Shown: positions 1 to 8,267 of the stretch, in pieces
How positions within the stretch are numbered: position 1 is the first letter of the stretch
Layout of the letters: every line of letters starts with the position of its first letter
Source of the DNA: Kosakonia sp. H02
GTDB taxonomy: Bacteria > Pseudomonadota > Gammaproteobacteria > Enterobacterales > Enterobacteriaceae
Length of the DNA: 64,000 nucleotides
NCBI GenBank assembly: GCA_030704225.1
Contig: CP131915.1
Span: 1,922,001-1,986,000 of the forward strand
Direction of reading: 5' to 3'
Program-made: the position numbers and the translations under genes
Notes under the pieces: generated by a model
What the model was told of the DNA's origin: nothing
Database searches by the model: none
The model's input: the letters and a program-made list of their open reading frames with translations, nothing else

Positions 1-1719
1 CCCACCCAGCTTGCCTGGGTTTCTGGCTATTTCTGGGGCGTGCTGAACCAGCAGCCTGGCGCGGCGGTTACAACACCTCAACCTGTCGCCGAAACCCCTG
101 CCATCACGCTGATTTCTGCCTCGCAGACCGGCAATGCGCGCCGCGTTGCAGAAGCGCTGCGTGACGATCTGCTGGCAGCGAAACTGAACGTCAACCTGGT
201 GAATGCGGGCGACTACAAATTCAAACAAATCGCCAACGAAAAACTGCTGGTGGTTGTCGCCTCTACGCAGGGGGAAGGGGACGCGCCGGAAGAAGCCGTC
301 GCGCTGCATAAATTCCTGTTCTCGAAAAAAGCGCCGAAGCTTGAAGGTACCGCCTTCGCCGTGTTTGGTCTTGGCGATACTTCCTATGAATTCTTCTGCC
401 AGGTCGGGAAAGATTTCGACAGTCGTCTGGCGGAGCTCGGCGCAGAGCGTCTGCTCGATCGCGTTGATGCGGATGTTGAATACCAACCCGCCGCCGCTGA
501 ATGGCGTGCCCGCGTGGTTGAGGTATTAAAATCCCGCGCGCCGGTTTCAACGCCAGCGCAGGCGGTTGCCAACGCCACTGGCGCGGTGAATGAAGTCACC
601 ACCAGCCCGTACACCAAAGAAGCGCCGTTAACCGCGACTCTTTCTATTAACCAGAAGATTACCGGTCGCGATTCAGAAAAAGATGTTCGCCATATCGAAA
701 TCGATTTGGGCGACTCTGGCCTGCGCTACCAGCCGGGCGACGCGCTGGGTGTCTGGTATCAGAACGATCCGGCGCTGGTTAAAGAACTGGTTGAATTGCT
801 GTGGCTGAAAGGCGATGAGCCGGTCACGGTGGATGGCAAAACCCTGCCGCTTGCAGAAGCGTTGCAGTGGCATGTCGAACTGACGGTCAACACCGCCAAT
901 ATCGTTGAAAACTACGCCACACTGACGCGCAGTGAATCGCTGCTGCCGCTGGTGGGGGATAAAGCCCAGTTGCAGCACTATGCCGCGACAACGCCTATTG
1001 TTGATATGGTGAGGTTCTCCCCGGCACAACTGGACGCCGATGCGCTGATTGGCCTGCTGCGCCCGCTGACGCCGCGCCTGTACTCCATCGCTTCTGCGCA
1101 GGCGGAAGTTGAAAGCGAAGTGCATGTCACCGTCGCCGTGGTGCGTTATGACGTTGAAGGCCGCGCCCGCGCGGGCGGTGCCTCCAGCTTCCTTGCCGAT
1201 CGCGTTGAAGAAGAAGGTGAAGTGCGGGTGTTTATTGAGCATAACGATAATTTCCGCCTGCCCGCCAACCCACAAACGCCGGTGATTATGATTGGGCCGG
1301 GCACCGGCATTGCGCCGTTCCGCGCCTTTATGCAACAGCGCGCGGCAGATGAAGCATCCGGCAAAAACTGGTTGTTCTTTGGTAACCCGCACTTTACCGA
1401 GGATTTTCTCTATCAGGTGGAGTGGCAGCGTTACGTGAAAGAGGGCTTGCTGAACCGGATTGATTTAGCCTGGTCGCGCGATCAAAAAGAAAAAGTCTAC
1501 GTACAAGACAAACTGCGCGAACAAGGCGCGGAACTGTGGCGCTGGATTAACGATGGCGCACACATTTATGTCTGCGGCGACGCCAATCGCATGGCGAAAG
1601 ACGTTGAGCAGGCTTTACTGGATGTGATTGCCGAATTCGGTGGCATGGATACCGAAGCGGCGGATGAATTTTTAAGTGAGCTGCGCGTTGAGCGCCGTTA
1701 TCAGCGAGATGTCTACTAA
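1..1719 (+). CDS. cysJ: Sulfite reductase [NADPH] flavoprotein alpha subunit, 5' end outside window
   Basis: CysJ takes electrons from NADPH through FAD and FMN and passes them to the CysI hemoprotein, which reduces sulfite to sulfide in the cytoplasm. The reading frame is open from base 1 and its first residues (PTQLAWVSGYFWGVLNQQ) match the interior of E. coli CysJ near residue 30, so the true start lies upstream and GTG-40 is not a start. Visible in order are the FMN-binding flavodoxin loop (SASQTGNARR), the FAD-binding RLYSIAS motif, the NADP-binding GPGTGIAPFRAF segment and the conserved C-terminus RRYQRDVY. The stop codon overlaps the cysI start by one base (TAATG), as expected for translational coupling in cysJIH. 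Identity of the gene is essentially certain. Confidence 0.98.
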   Translation, partial: PTQLAWVSGYFWGVLNQQPGAAVTTPQPVAETPAITLISASQTGNARRVAEALRDDLLAAKLNVNLVNAGDYKFKQIANEKLLVVVASTQGEGDAPEEAVALHKFLFSKKAPKLEGTAFAVFGLGDTSYEFFCQVGKDFDSRLAELGAERLLDRVDADVEYQPAAAEWRARVVEVLKSRAPVSTPAQAVANATGAVNEVTTSPYTKEAPLTATLSINQKITGRDSEKDVRHIEIDLGDSGLRYQPGDALGVWYQNDPALVKELVELLWLKGDEPVTVDGKTLPLAEALQWHVELTVNTANIVENYATLTRSESLLPLVGDKAQLQHYAATTPIVDMVRFSPAQLDADALIGLLRPLTPRLYSIASAQAEVESEVHVTVAVVRYDVEGRARAGGASSFLADRVEEEGEVRVFIEHNDNFRLPANPQTPVIMIGPGTGIAPFRAFMQQRAADEASGKNWLFFGNPHFTEDFLYQVEWQRYVKEGLLNRIDLAWSRDQKEKVYVQDKLREQGAELWRWINDGAHIYVCGDANRMAKDVEQALLDVIAEFGGMDTEAADEFLSELRVERRYQRDVY

Positions 1720-3431
1720 TGAGTGAAAAACATCCCGGCCCCCTGGTGGTCGAAGGCAAACTGGCCGATGCCGAGCGCATGAAGCGTGAAAGTAACTATC
1801 TGCGCGGCACCATTGCCGAAGATTTAAATGACGGTCTGACCGGCGGTTTCAACGGCGACAACTTCCTGCTGATCCGCTTTCACGGCATGTATCAACAAGA
1901 TGACCGCGATATCCGCGCCGAACGCGCCGAGCAGAAACTCGAACCGCGCCACGCGATGATGCTGCGCTGTCGCCTGCCGGGCGGGGTGATCACCCCCAAA
2001 CAGTGGCAGTCGATCGACAAATTCGCCCATGACAATACGATTTACGGCAGCATTCGTCTGACCAACCGTCAGACCTTCCAGTTCCACGGCATCTTGAAAA
2101 AGAACGTGAAACCGGCGCACCAGATGCTGCATTCCGTAGGACTGGACGCGCTGGCGACCGCCAACGATATGAACCGTAACGTGCTCTGCACGTCGAACCC
2201 GTACGAATCTGAGCTGCACGCTGAAGCGTACGAATGGGCGAAGAAGATCTCCGAACATCTGCTGCCGCGCACCCGCGCTTACGCAGAGATTTGGCTCGAT
2301 CAGGAGAAAGTCGCCACTACCGACGAAGAGCCGATCCTCGGCCAGACCTATCTGCCGCGTAAATTTAAAACCACGGTGGTGATCCCGCCGCAAAACGATA
2401 TCGATCTGCACGCCAACGATATGAACTTTGTGGCGATTGCGGAAAACGGCAAACTGGTCGGCTTTAACCTGCTGGTCGGCGGCGGGCTTTCTATGGAGCA
2501 CGGGAATAAGAAAACCTACGCCCGCACGGCGAGCGAATTCGGCTATCTGCCGCTGGAGCACACCCTGGCGGTGGCCGAAGCGGTGGTGACCACTCAGCGC
2601 GATTGGGGTAACCGTACCGATCGTAAAAACGCCAAAACCAAATACACGCTGGAGCGCGTGGGTGTTGAGACCTTCAAAGCGGAAGTGGAACGCCGCGCGG
2701 GCATTAAGTTTGAGCCTCTGCGCCCGTACGAATTTACCGGTCGTGGCGATCGTATCGGCTGGGTGAAAGGCATCGACAATAAATGGCATCTGACGTTGTT
2801 TATTGAAAATGGTCGCATTCTCGACTATCCGGGGCGTCCGCTGAAAACCGGCCTGCTGGAAATCGCGAAGATCCACAAAGGCGAGTTCCGCATTACCGCT
2901 AACCAGAACCTGATCATCGCTGGTGTGCCGGAAAGCCAGAAAGCGAAGATCGAGAAACTGGCGCGCAGCCACGGGCTGATGGAAGCCGTCAAACCGCAGC
3001 GTGAAAACTCAATGGCCTGCGTCTCGTTCCCGACCTGTCCGCTGGCGATGGCGGAAGCCGAACGTTTCCTGCCCTCTTTCATTGATAAAGTTGAAGCGGT
3101 GATGGAGAAACACGGCGTTGGCGACGATCATATCGTGCTGCGCGTAACCGGCTGCCCGAACGGCTGTGGCCGCGCGATGCTGGCGGAGCTCGGCCTCGTC
3201 GGTAAAGCGCCGGGGCGTTATAACCTGCATCTCGGCGGTAACCGCATTGGCACGCGCATTCCGCGTATGTACCGTGAAAACATTACAGAGCCGGAAATTC
3301 TCAGTGAGATCGATTCGCTGGTTGAACGCTGGGCGCGCGAGCGTGAAGCGGGTGAAGGTTTCGGCGATTTTACCGTTCGCACTGGCATCATCCGTCCGGT
3401 GTTGGATCCGGCGCGGGATTTGTGGGAATAG
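1719..3431 (+). CDS. cysI: Sulfite reductase [NADPH] hemoprotein beta subunit
   Basis: CysI carries the coupled siroheme and 4Fe-4S cluster that reduces sulfite to sulfide with six electrons from CysJ. The protein is 570 residues, the same as in E. coli. The four cluster cysteines are present: Cys434 and Cys440 in ACVSFPTCPLA, Cys479 and Cys483 in TGCPNGCGRA (positions counted from the start codon). The ATG at 1719 overlaps the last base of the cysJ stop. A long antisense reading frame (1824-2972) lies across it but is a codon-bias shadow. A REP element follows before cysH. Confidence 0.98.
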   Translation: MSEKHPGPLVVEGKLADAERMKRESNYLRGTIAEDLNDGLTGGFNGDNFLLIRFHGMYQQDDRDIRAERAEQKLEPRHAMMLRCRLPGGVITPKQWQSIDKFAHDNTIYGSIRLTNRQTFQFHGILKKNVKPAHQMLHSVGLDALATANDMNRNVLCTSNPYESELHAEAYEWAKKISEHLLPRTRAYAEIWLDQEKVATTDEEPILGQTYLPRKFKTTVVIPPQNDIDLHANDMNFVAIAENGKLVGFNLLVGGGLSMEHGNKKTYARTASEFGYLPLEHTLAVAEAVVTTQRDWGNRTDRKNAKTKYTLERVGVETFKAEVERRAGIKFEPLRPYEFTGRGDRIGWVKGIDNKWHLTLFIENGRILDYPGRPLKTGLLEIAKIHKGEFRITANQNLIIAGVPESQKAKIEKLARSHGLMEAVKPQRENSMACVSFPTCPLAMAEAERFLPSFIDKVEAVMEKHGVGDDHIVLRVTGCPNGCGRAMLAELGLVGKAPGRYNLHLGGNRIGTRIPRMYRENITEPEILSEIDSLVERWAREREAGEGFGDFTVRTGIIRPVLDPARDLWE

Positions 3432-3439
3432 CAGGTTTG

Positions 3440-3471
3440 TAGGCCGGATAAGGCGAAGCCGCCATCCGGCA
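3440..3471. repeat. REP element between cysI and cysH
   Basis: An imperfect inverted repeat of the enterobacterial REP/PU type (GCCGGATAAGGCG ... CGCCATCCGGC) sits in the 59-bp gap between the cysI stop and the cysH start. In a transcript crossing the gap it would fold into a stem that can protect upstream mRNA ends. Confidence 0.85.
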
Positions 3472-3490
3472 CAAATAAAGTGAGGTATCT

Positions 3491-4225
3491 ATGTCCATAC
3501 TCGATCTGAACGCCCTCAACGCCCTGGCGAAAGAGGAACGCGCCGATGCGCTGGCTGAAACCAACGCCGGGCTTGAAAAACTCAGCGCGGAAGAGCGCGT
3601 GGCCTGGGCGCTGGAAAACCTGCCGGGTGAATATGTGCTCTCATCCAGCTTCGGTATTCAGGCGGCAGTCAGCCTGCATCTGGTCAACCAGGTGCGTCCG
3701 GATATCCCGGTTATTCTCACCGATACCGGTTATCTGTTCCCGGAAACCTACCAGTTTATTGACGAGTTAACGGACAAACTCAACCTCAACCTGAAGGTGT
3801 ATCGCGCAGAGCAAAGCCCGGCCTGGCAGGAAGCCCGCTACGGAAAACTGTGGGAACAGGGCGTGGAAGGGATTGAAAAGTACAACCAGATCAACAAAGT
3901 CGAGCCGATGAACCGCGCGCTGGCCGACCTCAATGCGCAAACCTGGTTCGCCGGGTTGCGCCGCGAGCAATCCGGCAGCCGCGCAACGCTGCCGGTGCTG
4001 GGTATTCAGCGCGGCGTATTCAAAGTGCTGCCGATTATCGACTGGGACAATCGCACGGTGTATCAGTACCTGCAAAAACACGGGCTGAAATACCACCCGT
4101 TGTGGGATCAGGGCTATCTGTCGGTGGGCGACACCCACACCACCCGCAAATGGGAACCGGGCATGGCAGAAGAAGAGACCCGCTTTTTCGGCCTGAAACG
4201 CGAATGCGGGCTGCACGAAGGTTAA
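3491..4225 (+). CDS. cysH: Phosphoadenosine phosphosulfate (PAPS) reductase
   Basis: CysH reduces PAPS to sulfite and adenosine 3',5'-bisphosphate with thioredoxin, immediately before the CysJI step. The protein has 244 residues like the E. coli enzyme. The PP-loop-like SSSFGIQAAV segment near residue 52 and the C-terminal ECGLH motif with catalytic Cys239 are present; the extra cysteine pairs of cluster-containing APS reductases are not seen, so this is the PAPS-specific type. A Shine-Dalgarno GTGAGG lies just before the ATG. It is third in the cysJIH operon. Confidence 0.98.
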   Translation: MSILDLNALNALAKEERADALAETNAGLEKLSAEERVAWALENLPGEYVLSSSFGIQAAVSLHLVNQVRPDIPVILTDTGYLFPETYQFIDELTDKLNLNLKVYRAEQSPAWQEARYGKLWEQGVEGIEKYNQINKVEPMNRALADLNAQTWFAGLRREQSGSRATLPVLGIQRGVFKVLPIIDWDNRTVYQYLQKHGLKYHPLWDQGYLSVGDTHTTRKWEPGMAEEETRFFGLKRECGLHEG

Positions 4226-4257
4226 TGGTGTAGCGCGTGGCCTGGATTGGACATTTG

Positions 4258-4345
4258 TAGGCCGGATAAGCGCCAGCGCCATCCGGCGATCGAAGCCGCC
4301 ATCGGTTGTTATGCCGGATGGCGGCTTCGCCTTATCCGGCCTACA
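4258..4345. repeat. BIME: two REP units in opposite orientation after cysH
   Basis: Two REP units lie in the convergent gap between cysH and the minus-strand gamma-glutamyltransferase gene. One reads AGGCCGGATAAGCG...CATCCGGCG (4259-4288), the other ATGCCGGATGGCG...TTATCCGGCC (about 4311-4343). They point in opposite directions, the usual BIME arrangement at converging gene ends. Confidence 0.85.
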
Positions 4346-4353
4346 TGATCGTG

Positions 4354-5937
4354 CTAAAAACCCGCCGCGCTGCCGTTGCTGCGTGGATCAAATGCGCCTT
4401 CCAGCATACCGTTGGTGTGGCGCACAATCGCCCCGGCGTGTCCGGTGGCTTCGCTTAAACCTGGCAGCCACTCAACGTCATGGCCTAAATTGCGCAGCGC
4501 CTGGAATGTCGCGTCGCTAAAACGCCCCTCCAGTTTCAGGCTGTCGGATGTTTGCCCCCAAGTCCGGCCCAACAGCCAGCGCGGGGCGCATACCGCTTCC
4601 TGCAACGGCATACCTTGCATGATATGGCGGGTAAAAACCGCCGCCTGGGTTTGCGGCTGACCGTCGCCGCCCATCGTACCGTAAACCATTGTGCGCCCAT
4701 CTTTTAGCCGCGCAGCCGCCGGGTTCAACGTATGGAACGGCTGTTTGCCAGGCATCAGCGCCAGCAAATGCGCGGGATCGAGGCTAAACGCCGCACCGCG
4801 GTTTTGCAGCAGTACGCCACTTTCCGGCAGCACGACGCCGCTGCCGAACTCGTGATAAATACTCTGGATAAACGACACGGCCAGCCCATTTTTATCGACC
4901 ACGCCCATCCACACCGTATCGCCCGGTCCTTTGCCCTGGCCCCACGGCGCGGCGCGCTGCTCATCAATGCTGGCGGCGAGTTGTTCCAGCGGTGTCTGCT
5001 CCAGCAGGCTTTGTACCGGCAGCGTCACATGGCGCGGATCGGTGATATAGCGGTCGCGTAGCCCAAAGGCTTTTTTTGTGGCTTCAACAATGCGGTGAAT
5101 GGTCTGCACTTCATTGGCGTGCGCCATGTCCAGATGATCGGTAATACCGAGGATCGCCAGCGACACCAGGCCTTGCGTCGGCGGCGTCATATTGAACACC
5201 TCGCCCTGGCTGTGCGCAAGCCTGAGCGGTACGCGCCGCTGGGCGCGGTGGTTTGCCAGATCCTGCGCCGTCACCGGCAAGCCTAAGGCGTCCATTTCAC
5301 TGGCGAGCAGTTGCGCAAGCGAACCGCGATAAAAACTCTCTAATCCTTCGGTGGCAAGCCGGGTCAGCGTACGGGCCAGTTTGGGCTGGCAAAAACGGCT
5401 ACCCGCCGCAGGCGCGTCGCCGTCGGGCAGAAAGGTTTGCGCAAAACCGGGGATATCCACCAGTTCCTGATATTTCGCCTGCGTCGCGCTGGCCTGCGAT
5501 TGGGTCACCGGAATACCGTCTGCGGCGTAACGAATGGCATCCGCCAGCAGGCGCGAAAGGGGAAGTTGCCCGCCGCCCAGTGAAGTGGAAACCTTCAGCG
5601 CTTCATCCCAGCCGCTGAGCGTGCCGGGAACGGTTAACGCTGCCAGCGGGCCGCGATGGGGAATATGGGTATGCCCGTCATAAAACGCGAGGGTGGCATG
5701 TTGCCCGGCTGCGCCGCTGGCATCAATGGCGAGCGGTTCACCGTCCGGCGGGACAATCAGCCAAAAACCGTCGCCGCCAATCCCGTTCATATGGGGATAA
5801 ACCACCGCAATGGTTGCCGCCGCCGCCACCATTGCTTCAATCGCATCGCCGCCGTGGCGCAACACCGAGAGTGCCGACTCGCTGGCGAGATGGTGCGGCG
5901 TTACCGCCATACCGGAGGGGGCCATATTACTTTGCAT
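4354..5937 (-). CDS. Gamma-glutamyltransferase family protein (first of two paralogues)
   Basis: An Ntn-hydrolase of the gamma-glutamyltranspeptidase family: the precursor cleaves itself before a threonine that then attacks gamma-glutamyl amides. The N-terminal segment (ASESALSVLRHGGDAIEAMVAAAATIAVV) and glycine-rich NGIGGDGFW are family hallmarks. The likely self-cleavage Thr is in GDTVWMGVVD, followed by FGSGVVLPESG. The protein is 527 residues from ATG-5937, chosen because AAGGA lies about 10 bases upstream; the alternative ATG at 5970 has no ribosome site. No signal peptide is evident, unlike periplasmic E. coli Ggt, so it may be cytoplasmic. It is divergent from the dehydrogenase at 6082. 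The substrate is unknown; it resembles the second paralogue at 14436. Confidence 0.85.
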   Translation of the reverse strand: MQSNMAPSGMAVTPHHLASESALSVLRHGGDAIEAMVAAAATIAVVYPHMNGIGGDGFWLIVPPDGEPLAIDASGAAGQHATLAFYDGHTHIPHRGPLAALTVPGTLSGWDEALKVSTSLGGGQLPLSRLLADAIRYAADGIPVTQSQASATQAKYQELVDIPGFAQTFLPDGDAPAAGSRFCQPKLARTLTRLATEGLESFYRGSLAQLLASEMDALGLPVTAQDLANHRAQRRVPLRLAHSQGEVFNMTPPTQGLVSLAILGITDHLDMAHANEVQTIHRIVEATKKAFGLRDRYITDPRHVTLPVQSLLEQTPLEQLAASIDEQRAAPWGQGKGPGDTVWMGVVDKNGLAVSFIQSIYHEFGSGVVLPESGVLLQNRGAAFSLDPAHLLALMPGKQPFHTLNPAAARLKDGRTMVYGTMGGDGQPQTQAAVFTRHIMQGMPLQEAVCAPRWLLGRTWGQTSDSLKLEGRFSDATFQALRNLGHDVEWLPGLSEATGHAGAIVRHTNGMLEGAFDPRSNGSAAGF

Positions 5938-6081
5938 TGTCAAGCGTTCCTTTTTTGCGGTTGAATGCAAAAAACAAGCAAGAGTTGTTCCAGGTTAATG
6001 CCTCAAACCCGTAACCCGACTTTCGTTATTGCCATTACACTGATCAGATTTCCTTATCCCGTTTACCACAGGAGATCTGTT

Positions 6082-6960
6082 ATGAAGATTGCGTTTCTTG
6101 GGCTTGGCACCATGGGGCTGCCAATGGCGGCAAATCTGGTGAAAGCAGGCTATCAGGTGCAGGGCTGGAACCGTTCTGCCGGGCCGGGTGAAAAACTGAG
6201 CGCCCTGGGAGCGATAAATGCGGCAACGGCGCCGGATGCGGCGAAAGATGCCGATGTGCTGATTTCGATGCTGGCAGATGATAACGCCACGCGCAGTACG
6301 TTACTGGAAGGCAATGTGCTGGCTACCCTGAAACCAGGGGCGATCCACATCAATATGGCGACTATCTCCGTCGATCTGGCAGTGGAGCTGGCACGGCTGC
6401 ATCAGGCGCGAAACGTCGGTTATCTCGCCGCACCGGTGCTCGGACGCGTGAATGTTGCCGAAGCGGGACAACTGAATATCCTGGCGGCGGGTGAGCGCGT
6501 GTTACTGGCAAAAGTACAGCCGCTGCTGGATGTGCTCGGGCAGAAAACCTGGCCGTTGGGCGAGCGCCCGGAGCAGGCCAACGTCGCCAAACTGGCGGTA
6601 AACTTTATGATTGCCAGCGCGATTGGCACGATGGGTGAGGCGGTGGCGCTGGTGCAGGGGCATGACGTTGATAAGGGCGATTTTATCGATTTGATCACCT
6701 CCTCGCTGTTTGCCGCCCCGGTCTATAAAGGGTATGGGCAGGCCATTGCCACAGAGGCGTTCGAACCCGCCGGGTTTAAGCTTGCGCTTGGGCTAAAAGA
6801 TGTGCGTCTCGCCCAGGACGCTGGCGAACGGGTCAATGTGCCGCTGGCGATTGCCGGAACCTTACGCGCTGCGCTGGTCGAAAGTCTGGCGCACGACGAA
6901 GGGCACCTCGATTGGGCCGCGCTTGCACGTACCGCCGCCCGCCGCGCCGGGCAAATCTAA
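6082..6960 (+). CDS. NAD(P)-dependent beta-hydroxyacid dehydrogenase (GarR/3-hydroxyisobutyrate dehydrogenase family)
   Basis: A 292-residue oxidoreductase of the family that includes tartronate semialdehyde reductase and 3-hydroxyisobutyrate dehydrogenase. The N-terminus IAFLGLGTMGLPMA is the Rossmann GxGxxG dinucleotide fold, AAPVLGR is the usual substrate-site region, and the catalytic lysine is in NVAKLAVNFM. The start at 6082 follows AGGAG at a normal distance; a longer frame from 5965 has no ribosome site. It is divergent from the gamma-glutamyltransferase gene, with a shared 144-bp promoter region, which suggests but does not prove a related role. The exact substrate cannot be read from sequence. 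Confidence 0.85.
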   Translation: MKIAFLGLGTMGLPMAANLVKAGYQVQGWNRSAGPGEKLSALGAINAATAPDAAKDADVLISMLADDNATRSTLLEGNVLATLKPGAIHINMATISVDLAVELARLHQARNVGYLAAPVLGRVNVAEAGQLNILAAGERVLLAKVQPLLDVLGQKTWPLGERPEQANVAKLAVNFMIASAIGTMGEAVALVQGHDVDKGDFIDLITSSLFAAPVYKGYGQAIATEAFEPAGFKLALGLKDVRLAQDAGERVNVPLAIAGTLRAALVESLAHDEGHLDWAALARTAARRAGQI

Positions 6961-6964
6961 CCTG

Positions 6965-7018
6965 TTGCCGGGTGGCGCTACGCTTATCAATGGATAAGGC
7001 GTAGTCGCCACCCGGCAT
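6965..7018. repeat. REP-like long inverted repeat between converging genes
   Basis: The 62-bp gap between the dehydrogenase stop and the arsC stop is almost filled by a dyad: TGCCGGGTGGCG-TACGC on the left and GCGTA-CGCCACCCGGCA on the right, around a loop containing TTATCAATGGATAA. It is a variant REP-type palindrome and could end transcription from both sides. Confidence 0.7.
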
Positions 7019-7022
7019 TGAC

Positions 7023-7448
7023 TTATTTGATTCGCTTGCCGGATACGTCGATCACCTGTTCCCCGTCTTCTTTGCTGAATGCCCCTTTCTGGCCGTCCGG
7101 CAGGATGTCGAGTATCACCTCTGACGGGCGGCACAGGCGCGTGCCGAGCGGCGTCACTACGATGGGGCGGTTAATCAGAATGGGATGTTGCAGCATAAAA
7201 TCAAGCAACTGATCGTCGCTGAAGCGGTCTTGTGCCAGCCCCAGTTGCTCATACGGTTCAACGTTCTTGCGCAGCAGCGCCCGCACCGAAATCCCCATAT
7301 CTGCAATAAGTTTCACCAGCACATCACGCGATGGCGGTGTCTCAAGGTAAAGAATAATGGTTGGCTCCACGCCGCTGTTACGGATCATCTCCAGCGTATT
7401 ACGCGACGTGCCGCAGGCCGGATTGTGGTAAATGGTGATGTTGCTCAT
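7023..7448 (-). CDS. arsC: Arsenate reductase (glutaredoxin-coupled)
   Basis: ArsC reduces arsenate to arsenite using glutathione and glutaredoxin. The protein is 141 residues, the same as E. coli ArsC, and begins with ITIYHNPACGTSRNT, which places the catalytic cysteine at residue 12. It lies 15 bases downstream of the arsB remnant and follows arsR, the standard arsRBC order. Because the efflux pump gene is destroyed (see 7464-7589), the arsenite it makes would not be exported by this operon. The gene itself looks intact. Confidence 0.95.
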   Translation of the reverse strand: MSNITIYHNPACGTSRNTLEMIRNSGVEPTIILYLETPPSRDVLVKLIADMGISVRALLRKNVEPYEQLGLAQDRFSDDQLLDFMLQHPILINRPIVVTPLGTRLCRPSEVILDILPDGQKGAFSKEDGEQVIDVSGKRIK

Positions 7449-7463
7449 AACGGTATCTCATGA

Positions 7464-7589
7464 CTAATGAAAAGAAAGACGCAGCGCCAGCCCGGCCCCG
7501 ATAACGGCACTCCAGCCGATACTCCACCCCTTCGGCTGCCAGATAACCAGCACCAGGGTAAACACGAAAATAACGCCAGCCAGTAACAT
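7464..7589 (-). pseudogene. arsB: arsB remnant: arsenite efflux pump gene with internal deletion
   Basis: Translation of the minus strand from ATG-7589 gives 41 codons. The first 30 or so read MLLAGVIFVFTLVLVIWQPK, then GWSIGWSAVIGAGLAL, which is the N-terminus of ArsB. The frame then runs into RLSFH and stop, which corresponds to the last residues of ArsB (ALALRLSF). About 390 of roughly 429 codons are therefore missing, in frame, between the two ends. The Leu-Ala-Leu codons CTGGCGCTG fit both sides of the junction, so recombination at a short direct repeat is a likely cause (inference). The product would be a single membrane helix and cannot pump arsenite. Confidence 0.85.
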
Positions 7590-7616
7590 CTATCGACTCC
7601 ATCAGTATATGAATGC

Positions 7617-7937
7617 TTAGCAGCGACCAGGCTCCACCGCTTTCAGCCGCTTGCGGACATCGTCCCGCATGCAGTGCCAGGTGGAATCAATAACAGCGCC
7701 AGCCCAGTCAGGAAGCTCAGCAGAGAGACGATAATGGATCCATTTTCCGTCGCGCCTGTCGGTCACCAGCGCGTATTCGCGCAAGATAGCCATATGCCGG
7801 GAAACTTTCGGTTGTGACTCGCCGGTCGCGGCACAAATATCGCAAACGCAAAGTTCGCCAGCTTCACGCAGCAGCAGCACTATCGACAGCCGTGTTTCAT
7901 CAGCGAGGGTTTTGAAAAGCTGAAGCGGAAGGAGCAT
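7617..7937 (-). CDS. arsR: ArsR-family arsenic-responsive repressor
   Basis: A small winged-helix repressor that leaves DNA when As(III) binds its cysteines. The ELCVCDIC motif (metal-binding pair) sits in the recognition region, followed by the helix QPKVSRHMAILR. I place the start at ATG-7937 (106 residues) because GAGG lies 7 bases upstream and the sequence then aligns with the start of E. coli ArsR; the longer frame to 8006 crosses the promoter. It is first in the arsR-(arsB)-arsC operon and faces the GntR regulator across 330 bp. Confidence 0.93.
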   Translation of the reverse strand: MLLPLQLFKTLADETRLSIVLLLREAGELCVCDICAATGESQPKVSRHMAILREYALVTDRRDGKWIHYRLSAELPDWAGAVIDSTWHCMRDDVRKRLKAVEPGRC

Positions 7938-7963
7938 TAATTGCCTCAATAATCTTTGAAAAC

Positions 7964-7985
7964 ACATATGGTAATGCATATATGT
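7964..7985 (-). promoter_or_regulatory. Candidate ArsR operator dyad
   Basis: A 22-bp imperfect palindrome, ACATATGG then TAATGC then ATATATGT, lies 27 bp upstream of the arsR start codon. AT-rich dyads in this position are typical of ArsR operators, so autoregulation is likely; binding itself is inferred. Confidence 0.5.
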
Positions 7986-8267
7986 TTCAATGCAAACAAA
8001 CCACAACTTTTCTTCTTAGTGCATCGGTTGCACTCAAATCGTGCATGTCACGCATAACGCACCTGGCCGCATCTTACCGCTTCGCCACTGTCGGCAAAAA
8101 AATAAACATTATTAAATCAAGGTATTAACAATTATTTCAAAAATATGACCGAACCAATGGCGAATTGGTTCGCTAATTGCTTAATCAATAACGAGGTGCA
8201 ACGCGCATCTAAAAGCTAACTCCATGTAATTTAAGTAAAAGATAACGCGCAACACGGATGAACCAAT
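7986..8267. other. Intergenic regulatory region between arsR and the GntR gene
   Basis: No gene is seen. The region is AT-rich and divergent. It holds two dyads: AGTGCA-5-TGCACT at 8018-8034 and the strong GntR-type palindrome at 8150-8172. The rest is compatible with promoters for both directions but shows no clear sigma-70 pair. Confidence 0.6.
8150..8172. promoter_or_regulatory. Perfect 9-bp inverted repeat, candidate operator for the adjacent GntR regulator
   Basis: CGAACCAAT and ATTGGTTCG are exact inverted copies separated by GGCGA, about 95 bp upstream of the GntR-family start codon. FadR-subfamily regulators usually bind such symmetric sites near their own promoters. Autoregulation of the operon is inferred from position and symmetry. 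Confidence 0.65.

Noticed and set aside
1824..2972. Long minus-strand open frame of 382 codons opposite cysI (and a 239-codon one at 673-1392 opposite cysJ)
   Set aside because: They lie fully inside highly conserved genes, have no ribosome sites or family resemblance, and arise from GC-rich codon bias.
8018..8034. AGTGCA-5-TGCACT dyad as the main operator of the GntR operon
   Set aside because: The arms are short and it lies far from the gene; the 9-bp arms at 8150-8172 are much stronger. It may serve another regulator.
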